A DNA stretch of 27,338 nt from IMG/VR virus record IMGVR_UViG_3300050015_001120, positions 1 through 27,338 of that record, one strand, 5' to 3'. A program made the translations under genes and the position numbers. Below, one piece after another: positions 19,660 through 27,338 of this stretch. The notes beneath the pieces were generated by a model. That model was not told the DNA's origin. It did not search any database and was given only the letters and a program-made list of their open reading frames with translations. The number at the start of each line of letters is the position of its first letter. The stretch's first letter is position 1. The DNA is from a virus.

Positions 19660-21102
19660 ATGAGTTTGAATGTATACAAACTGCAAGGATTCCGGGGAGG
19701 TATCGCCGACGATGCGTACAAAGGCGTGGCCGGATCGTTTCGCTTCGGCTACAACCTCGATATCCGCTCGGGCGGCGATACGCTCAAATGCAATCAAGCG
19801 TTGAAAAAAGATTCGGAATCGGTTGTGACCGACCTGATATTGTTTTTTATTCCCGCTTCCAACGGCAAACTTTACGGATTCGGCGACACCGGAAGGATTT
19901 ACCGCAAAGATTCTCTGCTATCATCGTGGTCGCTGGCTTACGCCGATCCTGATGGAAAGATAACCGGAGCGCAGGAATATACCAACAACGATGGATCGGA
20001 AACTTACCGGGCTTATCTTTATTGGGCGACCGAATCGAAACTAAAACGGATCAAGCTGACGGGAGATTGGGCGGCCGACGTTGAGCAATTCGGGAATCTT
20101 AACGGCGATTCTTCATGGCACACGATGCTGATTGCCGTTGGGGTGCTTCAGATTTGCGACGGCAGATATATCGCGATGGTTGATTACGAAGGCAATTTCA
20201 ATAACCAAGCTTTGGATTTGATTGCGGGCAACCGCACCAAAACTTTATTGCCCGAGGATCAGACAGTTATCATCGGTTCGACCAAAGGCGACAAGGTTGA
20301 AGAAGGATGGCTATGGACATGGGACAAAGTCCAGCCTTCCTGGATATTGCGGCGAATGATCGCCGAAAAAGGAGTTAATGCGACAATCCATACCGATTTC
20401 ATCCTGATCCAGGCGGGCATAAACGGCGGCCTCTATTTCTGGGATACGGTGAGTATGCTTCGCATCAAACAACTTCCCGGCGGCGGATGGGTGAATCCGG
20501 GAGCGATTTCCAACTGCAAAGGTATGGCACTTTTGGGGGTGACGGGATCGGACAAATGCGGCGTTTATTCTTACGGCAGATTGAATAAAAACGATTCTTA
20601 CGCGCTTAATCTTGAATACGTTCCATCGCATGGAAAGCTTTCGGGAGCGGAAATCGGCGCGGTAACGATGTATGGAGATCAGCCCTTTGTATCGTGGCGA
20701 GACGGTTCGAGCTGTGGAGTGGATACGATCGATTCAAGCAACAAAGCGGATGCGCGGTATGAAGGGCTGGTTTTCGATGCGAACGAACCTTTCGCGCAAA
20801 AAGAATTCCGGCATATAAAACTTTTAACAAAACCGCTTCCGGCGCAATGCTGGATCAAAGTTTATTACCGGTTAAACGAAGAAGGCGACTGGAAGCCGGC
20901 TTGCATGGAAGATGACGCGGATTGTTTCGACAAAGAGGGGATGACCAAGGCTGTTTTTACAATCGAGACCGGTGGCGAAGATGGAGAAGAAAAGGGCAAG
21001 GGCGAAACTTACGAACTGGCGCTGGAGCTTTATCCATCGGGTAACGCCACTCCCGAGATTGTCGCCGTGTGTTCTTATTTTGAATCAATGGGAATTTTTT
21101 AA
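19660..21102 (+). CDS. Putative beta-propeller tail hub protein
   Basis: A 480-residue, beta-rich protein with repeating blade-like units, for example 'SNGKLYGFGDTGRIYRKDS', 'LYWATESKLKRIKL', 'INGGLYFWDTVSMLRIKQLP' and 'DKCGVYSYGRL'. After the propeller, 'FRHIKLLTKPLPAQCWIKVY' leads to a C-terminal beta-sandwich ('YELALELYPSG', 'ATPEIVAVCSYFE'). This resembles podovirus tail hub or stopper proteins (P22 gp10 type) that follow the adaptor gene. Assignment rests on fold-like periodicity and gene order, not on a specific motif. Head-tail joining role inferred. It lies 2 bp after the adaptor gene and 4 bp before the fibre gene. Confidence 0.6.
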   Translation: MSLNVYKLQGFRGGIADDAYKGVAGSFRFGYNLDIRSGGDTLKCNQALKKDSESVVTDLILFFIPASNGKLYGFGDTGRIYRKDSLLSSWSLAYADPDGKITGAQEYTNNDGSETYRAYLYWATESKLKRIKLTGDWAADVEQFGNLNGDSSWHTMLIAVGVLQICDGRYIAMVDYEGNFNNQALDLIAGNRTKTLLPEDQTVIIGSTKGDKVEEGWLWTWDKVQPSWILRRMIAEKGVNATIHTDFILIQAGINGGLYFWDTVSMLRIKQLPGGGWVNPGAISNCKGMALLGVTGSDKCGVYSYGRLNKNDSYALNLEYVPSHGKLSGAEIGAVTMYGDQPFVSWRDGSSCGVDTIDSSNKADARYEGLVFDANEPFAQKEFRHIKLLTKPLPAQCWIKVYYRLNEEGDWKPACMEDDADCFDKEGMTKAVFTIETGGEDGEEKGKGETYELALELYPSGNATPEIVAVCSYFESMGIF

Positions 21103-21106
21103 AATT

Positions 21107-22234
21107 ATGAGCGGAATAATTGATAAAATCTTCGGGAATAAAGTTGTTGACGATTCTCCGTTTCCGGAAATCCCGATTCATACCCACGACGGCCAGAATT
21201 CCCCGATGCTGGCGCCTCAATCAATCGATTCGATGCAGATTAAAACCGGAGCCGTCGGCGACAGCCAGTTGATGGATCTGTCGGTCACCGAGCAAAAGCT
21301 TGCGGATTTGGCGGTGGCCACCCAGAAAATAAGAGACGACGCGATTACCTCGGCAAAAGTTTACAAGGCGGGATCGGTTATCACTTTATCCGCCCAGATT
21401 GCCGAAGCGATCATCGCCACGGCGCACATCCAGGATTTGGCGGTCAAATGGGCGAAAATCGGCAATCTTGAAGTCGGTAACAGCAAAATAATGAATCTGG
21501 CCGTCAGTACTGGCAAAATTCAGGATTTAGCCGTGGAGTGGGCCAAAATCGGGGATTTAACGGTTGGAAACAGCAAGATAATGAACGCGGCCATCACCAA
21601 TGCCAAGATTGCGGATTTGGCGGTCGACAACGCCAAAATCTCGTACCTTAGCGCCGATAAAATCATCGTGGGCGTGCTTCAGGGAATTACCGTCAGAACC
21701 GGTCAAACTTCGGGAGGATATGTGGCCATGGAAACCGGCGGTTCGTACCCTCACAGCTTCGCGGTTTACGCCGCCGGCGGAATGTATGTTGGCAGGATGA
21801 CCTATGTGGGCGGCGCGCTGGCTTTGGTCGCGATGGGCGATATGGAAGTGAATGCCGGAGCGATATTGCCATACCAAAATAATGTTGTTGATCTGGGGAG
21901 CTCGTCGCTGAAATTCAATTCCATTTATAGGACAAATGAATTTTCCTGTCCGCTGCCGACTTCCAATTCAGCCATCGGCGTTTTCAAAAAAATTAAAAAG
22001 CCGCAGGTTGACAGCGGAGATTTCGGGGAAAGGCATTATTTCAAAGTCGAAGATTTTCCCGCGGAGATGAAGGCCACGGCAAAGAATGTTGAAAAAGCCA
22101 ACGGAAAAATTGAAGAGATTGAAGACATCGAACTTACCCGGGCACTGGGCGTTACTGTGCAGGCGGTGCGGGAGCTTATCGAAAAGTCCGATGATTTCGA
22201 GCAAAGAATCGCGGCGGTTGAAAATAAAAAATAA
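21107..22234 (+). CDS. Tail fibre protein
   Basis: A 375-residue fibre-like protein. An N-terminal attachment segment ('IPIHTHDGQNSPMLAPQSID') precedes a shaft of short pseudo-repeats of the type 'AKIxDLAVxxxKI', including a nearly exact 30-residue (90-nt) tandem repeat starting at 21428 and 21518. A Gly-rich beta region and the fibre tip motif 'NNVVDLGSSSLKFNSIY' follow, then a charged C-terminal part ending in a coiled coil ('VRELIEKSDDFEQRIAAVEN'). 'VDLGSSSLKFNSIY' is widespread in phage fibres, often just before a peptidase_S74-type chaperone, which is reduced or absent here. Probably a trimeric receptor-binding or connecting fibre. I start at ATG 21107, 4 bp after the propeller gene; the in-frame codons upstream overlap that gene. 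Confidence 0.85.
   Translation: MSGIIDKIFGNKVVDDSPFPEIPIHTHDGQNSPMLAPQSIDSMQIKTGAVGDSQLMDLSVTEQKLADLAVATQKIRDDAITSAKVYKAGSVITLSAQIAEAIIATAHIQDLAVKWAKIGNLEVGNSKIMNLAVSTGKIQDLAVEWAKIGDLTVGNSKIMNAAITNAKIADLAVDNAKISYLSADKIIVGVLQGITVRTGQTSGGYVAMETGGSYPHSFAVYAAGGMYVGRMTYVGGALALVAMGDMEVNAGAILPYQNNVVDLGSSSLKFNSIYRTNEFSCPLPTSNSAIGVFKKIKKPQVDSGDFGERHYFKVEDFPAEMKATAKNVEKANGKIEEIEDIELTRALGVTVQAVRELIEKSDDFEQRIAAVENKK
21428..21607 (+). repeat. Two 90-nt tandem units in tail-fibre shaft
   Basis: Units starting at 21428 and 21518 share most positions at protein level: 'IQDLAVxWAKIGxLxVGNSK', then 'IMN'. The DNA differs mainly at third codon positions, so the duplication is old and selected at protein level. 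Weaker 10-15-residue repeats flank it. Confidence 0.75.
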
Positions 22235-22238
22235 TAAA

Positions 22239-22457
22239 ATGTTTTGCAAGAAATTAAACAAAATCGATTTGGAAGAATTGCGGAAGCGCACTGAGCTGAT
22301 CAACCAGCATGTTCTTATTTCCCAGGCGCTGGAAACGCAAAAGCAAGCTTTTTTGCTGGGGCGATTTTCAAAGTATGACCTTGATATCGCCACGTTATAC
22401 GATATCGATTTGAAGACCGGCGCGATCAGGAAATCAAAGCCCGAAGATAAAAAATAA
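22239..22457 (+). CDS. Small hypothetical helical protein
   Basis: A 72-residue charged protein with a long N-terminal helix ('LNKIDLEELRKRTELINQHV') and a segment 'FLLGRFSKYDLDIATLYDID' before a basic tail. It sits 4 bp after the fibre gene and 4 bp before the next gene. It may be a fibre-assembly or structural accessory protein, but no family is recognised. Start context 'ataaaATG' without a Shine-Dalgarno sequence. Confidence 0.6.
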   Translation: MFCKKLNKIDLEELRKRTELINQHVLISQALETQKQAFLLGRFSKYDLDIATLYDIDLKTGAIRKSKPEDKK

Positions 22458-22461
22458 AATT

Positions 22462-23586
22462 ATGGCCACCAACGCATCGACAATTGACTGGGCACAATTT
22501 CAAAAGCAATTTGCGGATCTCCGCAAGGGTTTTGCTTCGCCTTCGGCGGCAACGCCGGATAAAACAAATTCGTCCGGCGCTTTTGATATCAATTCCGTCC
22601 AGGGCCAAATCAAGGCCACCCAGGATAAATTGCAAACGGCGCAGGGTGAATTGAGCAATCTCTACTCGACCCGTTACGACGAAGAATACGGCTCGCAGGG
22701 TTTGGGCGATATCAAAACGCGAATGTCCGATCTGGATCAGAAAATTGCGCAAGAAAAATTAACGCGCGACGAATCAATGAGCAAGGTGCGGAAAAATCCT
22801 TATTACTCGGCGGCGAATATCACCGGCGAGTCCGGCGAAATTGAAAAGCTGTCAAATTCCAGAATAAACGATTATATTGATGAGCGAAACGGAGTTGCGA
22901 GCCAGTATAACAGCGCGATTGATGAAATGACTAAGAAGATTGCCGGAGAAACAACTCAAAAAGAGCAAGAGATTGAAGGACTAAAATACAGCCTTGATTC
23001 GCTCAACAAACAGGCAAGCGATTATAAGGATACCCTGCAAAAGGAGTTGGAAAGCAAAACGAACGAGGAGCATTGGGACATGGAGTTTGCCCTCAAGCTC
23101 CAAGACGCGGAACAGAATGCGAAAGAAGCGGCCAAAACCAAAACAACCGACAACACGACCGCTGATGAGCGTTTCTCGCAGCGGGTGTCGCAAGGAGTCG
23201 AGCCTGACTCGACCCTCAGGGCGACCGCGCAAAGAATAATGGATCAGAATATTAACGACCCGACCAGGCTTGGTTATACCGGCGACTTGGCGGTGAAGCT
23301 GGAATCGGAAATCAGCTGGCTCAAAGGCCAGCAGCCCCAGCAATCGCAATCATCCCAGAAACCGGCCGCCGCCGCGGGATCGACCGCTGAAGGAACCTTC
23401 CGGCGCGAAGTGAGAAGTGCTTGGAAAGAAGGCTATACCGTTGACCAGCTCAAACAGATTTACGGCAATATCCAGTTTACCGATTCAAAGAAAACGCCCC
23501 AGGAAGTTATCGACGACGAATGGAATATAAAAACCGCTCCCGGGATAAAAGGATTTTTGGGACGGCTGTTTCGCCTTGGGGTATAA
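22462..23586 (+). CDS. Coiled-coil structural protein
   Basis: A 374-residue, Gln/Ala/Asp/Lys-rich protein. Residues about 45-220 are long charged coiled coils ('QIKATQDKLQTAQGELSNLY', 'LDSLNKQASDYKDTLQKELE') interrupted near 105-140. A Gln/Ser/Ala linker (about 290-310) and a C-terminal helical domain ('TFRREVRSAWKEGYTVDQLK') follow, and the last residues are basic and hydrophobic. The position before the giant protein and the composition suggest an internal virion or ejection protein, as in podoviruses, but there is no specific motif. A tape-measure-like role is less likely given its length and the podovirus-like gene set. Confidence 0.6.
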   Translation: MATNASTIDWAQFQKQFADLRKGFASPSAATPDKTNSSGAFDINSVQGQIKATQDKLQTAQGELSNLYSTRYDEEYGSQGLGDIKTRMSDLDQKIAQEKLTRDESMSKVRKNPYYSAANITGESGEIEKLSNSRINDYIDERNGVASQYNSAIDEMTKKIAGETTQKEQEIEGLKYSLDSLNKQASDYKDTLQKELESKTNEEHWDMEFALKLQDAEQNAKEAAKTKTTDNTTADERFSQRVSQGVEPDSTLRATAQRIMDQNINDPTRLGYTGDLAVKLESEISWLKGQQPQQSQSSQKPAAAAGSTAEGTFRREVRSAWKEGYTVDQLKQIYGNIQFTDSKKTPQEVIDDEWNIKTAPGIKGFLGRLFRLGV

Positions 23587-23592
23587 ATATTT

Positions 23593-26500
23593 ATGGCAAA
23601 TTTTTGGGATACAATAACGCAGCCTTTCAAAACCGTCGCTCAAAGCATTGGCGATTGGTGGTCGCGCGCGACAAACGCGCTGCCTTTCACGAAAGCGGCC
23701 ATAATCCCAAAAGAAGAACCGAAAGCTTCCGCTCAACCGCTCATAAGCGACAGCCAAATAGAAACCGCTAAAAAAGTTGGATCGGCGGTATTGGAATTCG
23801 GTAAAGACGTGCTTCGTGCTGGTCCGAGGGCCGGAGCTTCGGCGGCAATGTCTGCCGAAGGGCAAAAAGAATTCGTTCCCGGTACCGGCGCGGTTCCCTC
23901 GTTGGAAAAATTCTTGCTGGGAGAAAAACCGATCGAGGATATCGGCGGCACTGGACAAGAAACCATTCAAACATTTGGTGGAAGCGAACAAACCGCAAAA
24001 AAATATGCCTTACCATTGGGGTTCGCGCTCACTGCCATGGATATGATTCCCATTCTTCCCGAAAAATCCGTTGGCAAAGAAGTCGCAAAACAGCTGGCGG
24101 AGAAGTACGGTCCCGAAGTTGCGGCGACAATCGTAAAGAAGGGAGGCAAACAGCTTGCCGAGAAAGCGTTAAAAGACGGCGGCGAGAAAATATTGGAAAA
24201 ATCGGGGATTAACCTGGCCAAAAAAACTGTACCGATAGCAAGCGCGGGTATAGTACCGGCAAAAAGTGCGCTCGATGCGATCGACGGTATGGTGGGAAAA
24301 ACCGGCAAAGCCCAAAATCTGGGGGAGTGGTTCAAATCCGCTCCCGCCAAATTCACCGATGCGTTCAGCGACCGGTTCGCGCCGATAAAACGCTTTGAAG
24401 AAGATTTGGGTAAAAAGGCAGGCGAGGCGGTAGATATCAATTCAAGCCCTTATGTGGCGGCACGGATGTACGCGGGCCGAATGGGTACAGTGGAGTCTCA
24501 TTTAAGCGATCTGCAAAAAGTATTAAAACCGTTAAGCAAACAAAGGGAAGATTTTACAAGATATGTCTTGTCGGCGCGTGCGCTGGAACGCGCTCAAAGA
24601 GGATTTGCGAATCCCGGGGGCGTGACCGCGGACATCGCGCAACAAGCCATGGAAGAACTTAAAAATAAAGTGGGCGTTTCGGTTTTTGATAAATTTTCAA
24701 CTGCGGAGCAATCAATTCAGAAATGGGCGCACGACGCGATCTTGAAACCAGCGGCGGACACGGGGATACTTTCTCCTAAAGCGTACAAATCAATAATCGA
24801 AAAAAACAAGCATTGGATGCCTTTCCAGGTTCTTGATTATTTGCCGGATTCGGCCGCCGCCGATCGGATTCGCGTCGGCGGGGAAATATTTTCCGTCGGC
24901 AGGCAAGGCATTGTCAAAGGGTTGGAAGGAACGGAGAAAATCATCCGCGATCCGTTCGAGAATTTGATCGATAAGCTGACAAGCGCGGTCACCTTGGTCA
25001 AGCGAAACAATGTCGCGCGCAAGCTCATCGATATCCGCGAAGCGTTGCCGCAGGCCAAAGATCTTATAAAGCCAATCGAAAAAGACGCGCGTTTGCCGAA
25101 GGGATGGGGATCGATTAATGCGTTCATTGACGGCAAAAGCACGAAATGGGCGGTTCCCGAAGAATTGTCGTGGGCGATGCGCCAGATGAACGAAGTCGAA
25201 GCGGGGATGGTCGGCAATTTCGTGAAATTCACTTCCTCGGCGTTTCGCAAAGGAGCGACTACATTGTATATTCCGTTTTCGTTGTCCAACGCTTTACGTG
25301 ATACGCAGATGGCGGCAATGACCGCCAAATACGGATTCAACGCCGCGGATTGGATCAAAGGATTTTCCGAAGGGCTCAAGGGGTCGTTTGGCTGGGATTC
25401 AAAGTTGCTCGACGAATTCAACCGCAACGCCGGAGGCTTCGGCGGATTCATTCAAAGCGCGCGTCAAATAAGCGGTGTGAAAAAGGCGCTGTTCGAACCC
25501 GACTGGCTGAGGCGCGTGAAAGCTGTCGTCAATCCTCTTAGCTTGGTGACGAACTTTGCGGAAGCGATCGAGCTTGCTCCAAGACTTGGTGTCTATCGGC
25601 ATGCGGTTAAAGCGGGCGCATCGGGGCTTGAAGCGGCATTCGAGGCGCGGAACTCAACGATTGATTTTGCCAAGGCGGGCCAGGAGATGAGGATCGTCAA
25701 TATGTGGGTTCCGTTCGTGAATGCCCGCTGGCAGGCATTGCTTAACACCGCGCGGATATTCAAAGACAGTCCGGCGCGGTCGGCGGCCAAAGCCGGAGCG
25801 CTTATCATCGCGCCTGGGGTGACGACATACTTTTGGAACAGCCTGAATTTTCCCGATCTTTACGCGGATGTGCCTCGCTGGGTCAAGGATACATATTTTC
25901 CGTTAATTGTTGGCGAAGATAAGGATCAAAGCGGCAATCGCGTGCCTAAAATGGTGCTGATACCCAAAGGCGACGTCGGCCAGATTTTTTACAACCCAAT
26001 CGAATACGCTCTCGATTATGTCCGAACAGGGGAACCTTCCAATTTTACGAAACTCGCTTTGGAATGGATGAGCCAGCTGGCGCCGGTGCCGTTCGCGCGG
26101 GACGGCGAACTGTCAACGACGCAATTTCTTTCTTCGGCGCTTCCGCCCGTTATTCGCACGCCCATAGAATTGGCGGCCAACAAATCATTTTTTACCGATA
26201 GTCCGATTATTCCCCGAAACCTCGAGCAAGTCGCGCCTGCCGAGCAATACAATGATAAAACTCCCAAAGCCGCAGTGACCATAGGACAAGCCTTAGGCGT
26301 ATCGCCTATGAAGCTGGCCTACGGACTCGGCGGGATGCTGGGCGGATTTGGCAGGGAAGTCATTGACCCGGCCAAAATTTTGGAAAACACTACGCAAAGG
26401 TTTTATCGGGCGCAGGGCGGAGAAAAGCGCAATCAGGCGTGGAATCTCAAGGATGAGGCGACAGTCGGCTATAACACGGCGCGGGAGCAGGCAAAACGCG

Positions 26501-26775
26501 CGATCGAAGAAAACAACATACAAATGGCGATGGCGATCATAGATAAATGGAACATCCAGGCTGAAAAAGTGCTTCCCGATATTCTGCCGTTTATCGCGCC
26601 GGACGATCCCCAGGAAGCGCAAAAAATCAGATCAGCATTGACTTTCCAGCCGCAGGATATTGCCAGATTACAAAGGTCGGTCTACGACAATCAAAAAGGA
26701 ACTGCGACTATGGGCCAAATGTTTACCAATCAGCCGTTGCAGCCGGCGGATCTGAAGCAAATGAGAATGAAGTAA
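23593..26775 (+). CDS. Giant polyvalent protein, LPD38-like, likely ejected with DNA
   Basis: A 1060-residue protein. The N-terminal 120 residues are amphipathic and variable, followed by Lys/Ala-rich helices (about 150-250). The middle and C-terminal part resemble the large polyvalent protein-associated domain LPD38: 'TTLYIPFSLSNALRDTQMAA' (from Thr557, the usual 'p.N..RDt' motif), 'RNSTIDFAKAGQEMRIVNMW' (Asp691) and 'PFVNARWQALLNTARIF', then a hydrophobic stretch 'AGALIIAPGVTTYFW'. Such proteins are carried in phage heads and delivered into cells; here it replaces the P22/T7-type ejection proteins. The C-terminal 200 residues are helical and charged. No protease, ADP-ribosyltransferase or transglycosylase motif is evident. 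It starts 6 bp after the previous stop ('atatttATG', no Shine-Dalgarno sequence). Confidence 0.75.
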   Translation: MANFWDTITQPFKTVAQSIGDWWSRATNALPFTKAAIIPKEEPKASAQPLISDSQIETAKKVGSAVLEFGKDVLRAGPRAGASAAMSAEGQKEFVPGTGAVPSLEKFLLGEKPIEDIGGTGQETIQTFGGSEQTAKKYALPLGFALTAMDMIPILPEKSVGKEVAKQLAEKYGPEVAATIVKKGGKQLAEKALKDGGEKILEKSGINLAKKTVPIASAGIVPAKSALDAIDGMVGKTGKAQNLGEWFKSAPAKFTDAFSDRFAPIKRFEEDLGKKAGEAVDINSSPYVAARMYAGRMGTVESHLSDLQKVLKPLSKQREDFTRYVLSARALERAQRGFANPGGVTADIAQQAMEELKNKVGVSVFDKFSTAEQSIQKWAHDAILKPAADTGILSPKAYKSIIEKNKHWMPFQVLDYLPDSAAADRIRVGGEIFSVGRQGIVKGLEGTEKIIRDPFENLIDKLTSAVTLVKRNNVARKLIDIREALPQAKDLIKPIEKDARLPKGWGSINAFIDGKSTKWAVPEELSWAMRQMNEVEAGMVGNFVKFTSSAFRKGATTLYIPFSLSNALRDTQMAAMTAKYGFNAADWIKGFSEGLKGSFGWDSKLLDEFNRNAGGFGGFIQSARQISGVKKALFEPDWLRRVKAVVNPLSLVTNFAEAIELAPRLGVYRHAVKAGASGLEAAFEARNSTIDFAKAGQEMRIVNMWVPFVNARWQALLNTARIFKDSPARSAAKAGALIIAPGVTTYFWNSLNFPDLYADVPRWVKDTYFPLIVGEDKDQSGNRVPKMVLIPKGDVGQIFYNPIEYALDYVRTGEPSNFTKLALEWMSQLAPVPFARDGELSTTQFLSSALPPVIRTPIELAANKSFFTDSPIIPRNLEQVAPAEQYNDKTPKAAVTIGQALGVSPMKLAYGLGGMLGGFGREVIDPAKILENTTQRFYRAQGGEKRNQAWNLKDEATVGYNTAREQAKRAIEENNIQMAMAIIDKWNIQAEKVLPDILPFIAPDDPQEAQKIRSALTFQPQDIARLQRSVYDNQKGTATMGQMFTNQPLQPADLKQMRMK

Positions 26776-26787
26776 AAAGCAAATCGT

Positions 26788-27015
26788 ATGGAAAATAACA
26801 CTTACCAAGACGAAGTCCAGGATAAACGCCTCGATAATCTCGAGAAATCGGTTGCCACGATCAAAGACAATCATTTGCCGCATATCGTTGCCAAACTGAT
26901 TGAAGTCGGCATCGATGTAAGCTGGATCAAGCGATTTTTCTGGATCGTGGCGACGGCTTCAATCGGCGGGCTTATCGCGGCGATATTAAATCTTGCGCTT
27001 TCAATAAATAAATAA
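26788..27015 (+). CDS. XhlA-like/holin-like small membrane protein
   Basis: A 75-residue protein with a charged N-terminal helix ('DEVQDKRLDNLEKSVATIKD'), a linker with 'LPHIVAKLIEVGIDVSWIKR', and one C-terminal transmembrane helix ('FFWIVATASIGGLIAAILNL'). This order (coiled coil, then a single C-terminal transmembrane segment) is the layout of haemolysin XhlA-type proteins, which assist holins or act as holins next to endolysins. The adjacent amidase gene (5 bp downstream) supports a lysis cassette. Whether it alone makes the membrane lesion is unknown; no other holin is in view. Confidence 0.75.
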   Translation: MENNTYQDEVQDKRLDNLEKSVATIKDNHLPHIVAKLIEVGIDVSWIKRFFWIVATASIGGLIAAILNLALSINK

Positions 27016-27020
27016 AAAAC

Positions 27021-27338
27021 ATGGATACAATTAAAAAAATCTGGAAAGGATCGCCAAACTTTGCCGCAGGCAGGAAAGTGTTTAAACCGGAAGCCGTGGT
27101 GATTCACATAATCGACGGCTCGCTGGAAGGGGCGGATTCGTGGTTTGCCAATCCCATCTCCCAGGTTAGCGCGCATTACGGGATCGGCAAAAACGGGGAA
27201 GCGCACCAATGCGTGAAAGAAGAAGATACCGCCTGGCACGCGGGCCGGGTTGATAACCCCAGCTGGAATCTTATAAAACCGAATATAAACCCAAATCTCT
27301 ATACCGTTGGTATTGAGCACGAGGGCAATTCCAGCGAT
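27021..27338 (+). CDS. N-acetylmuramoyl-L-alanine amidase (endolysin), cut by window end
   Basis: An open frame from ATG 27021 to the last base (106 codons, no stop). The sequence is an Amidase_2/PGRP domain: 'FKPEAVVIHIIDGSLEGADS' with the first zinc His, 'NPISQVSAHYGIGKNGEAHQ', 'DTAWHAGRVDNPSW' and 'NPNLYTVGIEHEGNS', all family landmarks in order. The second His and the Cys ligand should lie beyond the window. It follows the XhlA-like gene by 5 bp, so it is most likely the lysis endolysin, distinct from the virion-module amidase at 17365-19005. Start 'aaaaaacATG', no Shine-Dalgarno sequence. Confidence 0.88.
   Translation, partial: MDTIKKIWKGSPNFAAGRKVFKPEAVVIHIIDGSLEGADSWFANPISQVSAHYGIGKNGEAHQCVKEEDTAWHAGRVDNPSWNLIKPNINPNLYTVGIEHEGNSSD

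Noticed and set aside
21107-22234. CRISPR-like regular repeats in the fibre gene
   Set aside because: The periodicity is protein-level (30 residues) within one ORF, with diverged third positions and no spacer-repeat structure.
24837-25451. 204-codon antisense frame in the giant polyvalent gene
   Set aside because: It is antisense to the LPD38-like core. No independent evidence.

Overview
This window is a stretch of a tailed dsDNA phage (or prophage). It is almost entirely coded on the + strand and runs from a replication-initiator-like gene to the start of an endolysin gene. The virion genes look podovirus-like: a GpA-type terminase, a P22-type portal, a SU10-type capsid, no sheath, no tape measure, and a giant internal or ejected protein. 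The best host clue is a MltG/YceG lytic transglycosylase (6207-7433). From memory, its C-terminal half resembles the form typical of Patescibacteria (CPR, Parcubacteria group). A Patescibacteria host is therefore my leading guess, at about 0.5-0.6; no search was run. The stop codons used are ordinary and include TGA.

Layout. 1-3811: HTH replication-type protein, C5-cytosine methyltransferase, two small proteins, and a ParB-like/beta-class methyltransferase fusion. 3814-5890: terminase small and large subunits, followed by a 59-residue ORF (5874-6053). 6207-8890: three consecutive exported or membrane-anchored proteins (MltG, a PepSY-like secreted protein, a Trp/Tyr-rich secreted protein), closed by a strong terminator. 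8950-11045: an accessory cassette with a NUDIX-like gene, a pair of overlapping ORFs with a correctly phased slippery site, a 51-residue ORF under an operator-like promoter, and a candidate structured RNA ending in a terminator. 11055-17356: portal, small proteins, scaffold, major capsid protein and capsid-associated proteins. 17365-26775: amidase with tandem beta domains, head-tail adaptor, beta-propeller tail protein, tail fibre, coiled-coil protein and a 1060-residue polyvalent protein. 26788-27338: XhlA/holin-like protein and an amidase endolysin cut by the window end.

Two regulatory languages coexist. Nearly all phage genes lack a Shine-Dalgarno sequence and start in an A/T-rich '(A/T)TATG'-like context. 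The cassette at 9.0-10.8 kb instead has textbook SD sequences (AGGAGG, GAGGTGA, GGAGG), sigma70-like promoters (TTGACA with 16-17 bp spacing) and U-tailed terminators. It looks imported or separately expressed. In the other regions, every intergenic gap over 30 nt except 6054-6206 carries the octamer AAAGGTCG ahead of an A-rich SD-less leader. It precedes the exported protein, the scaffold, the capsid and two capsid-associated genes. I know of no described element of this kind, and it is my main candidate for something new.

No integrase, repressor, tRNA, CRISPR array, IS element or attachment site was recognised, so whether the phage is temperate cannot be judged here.
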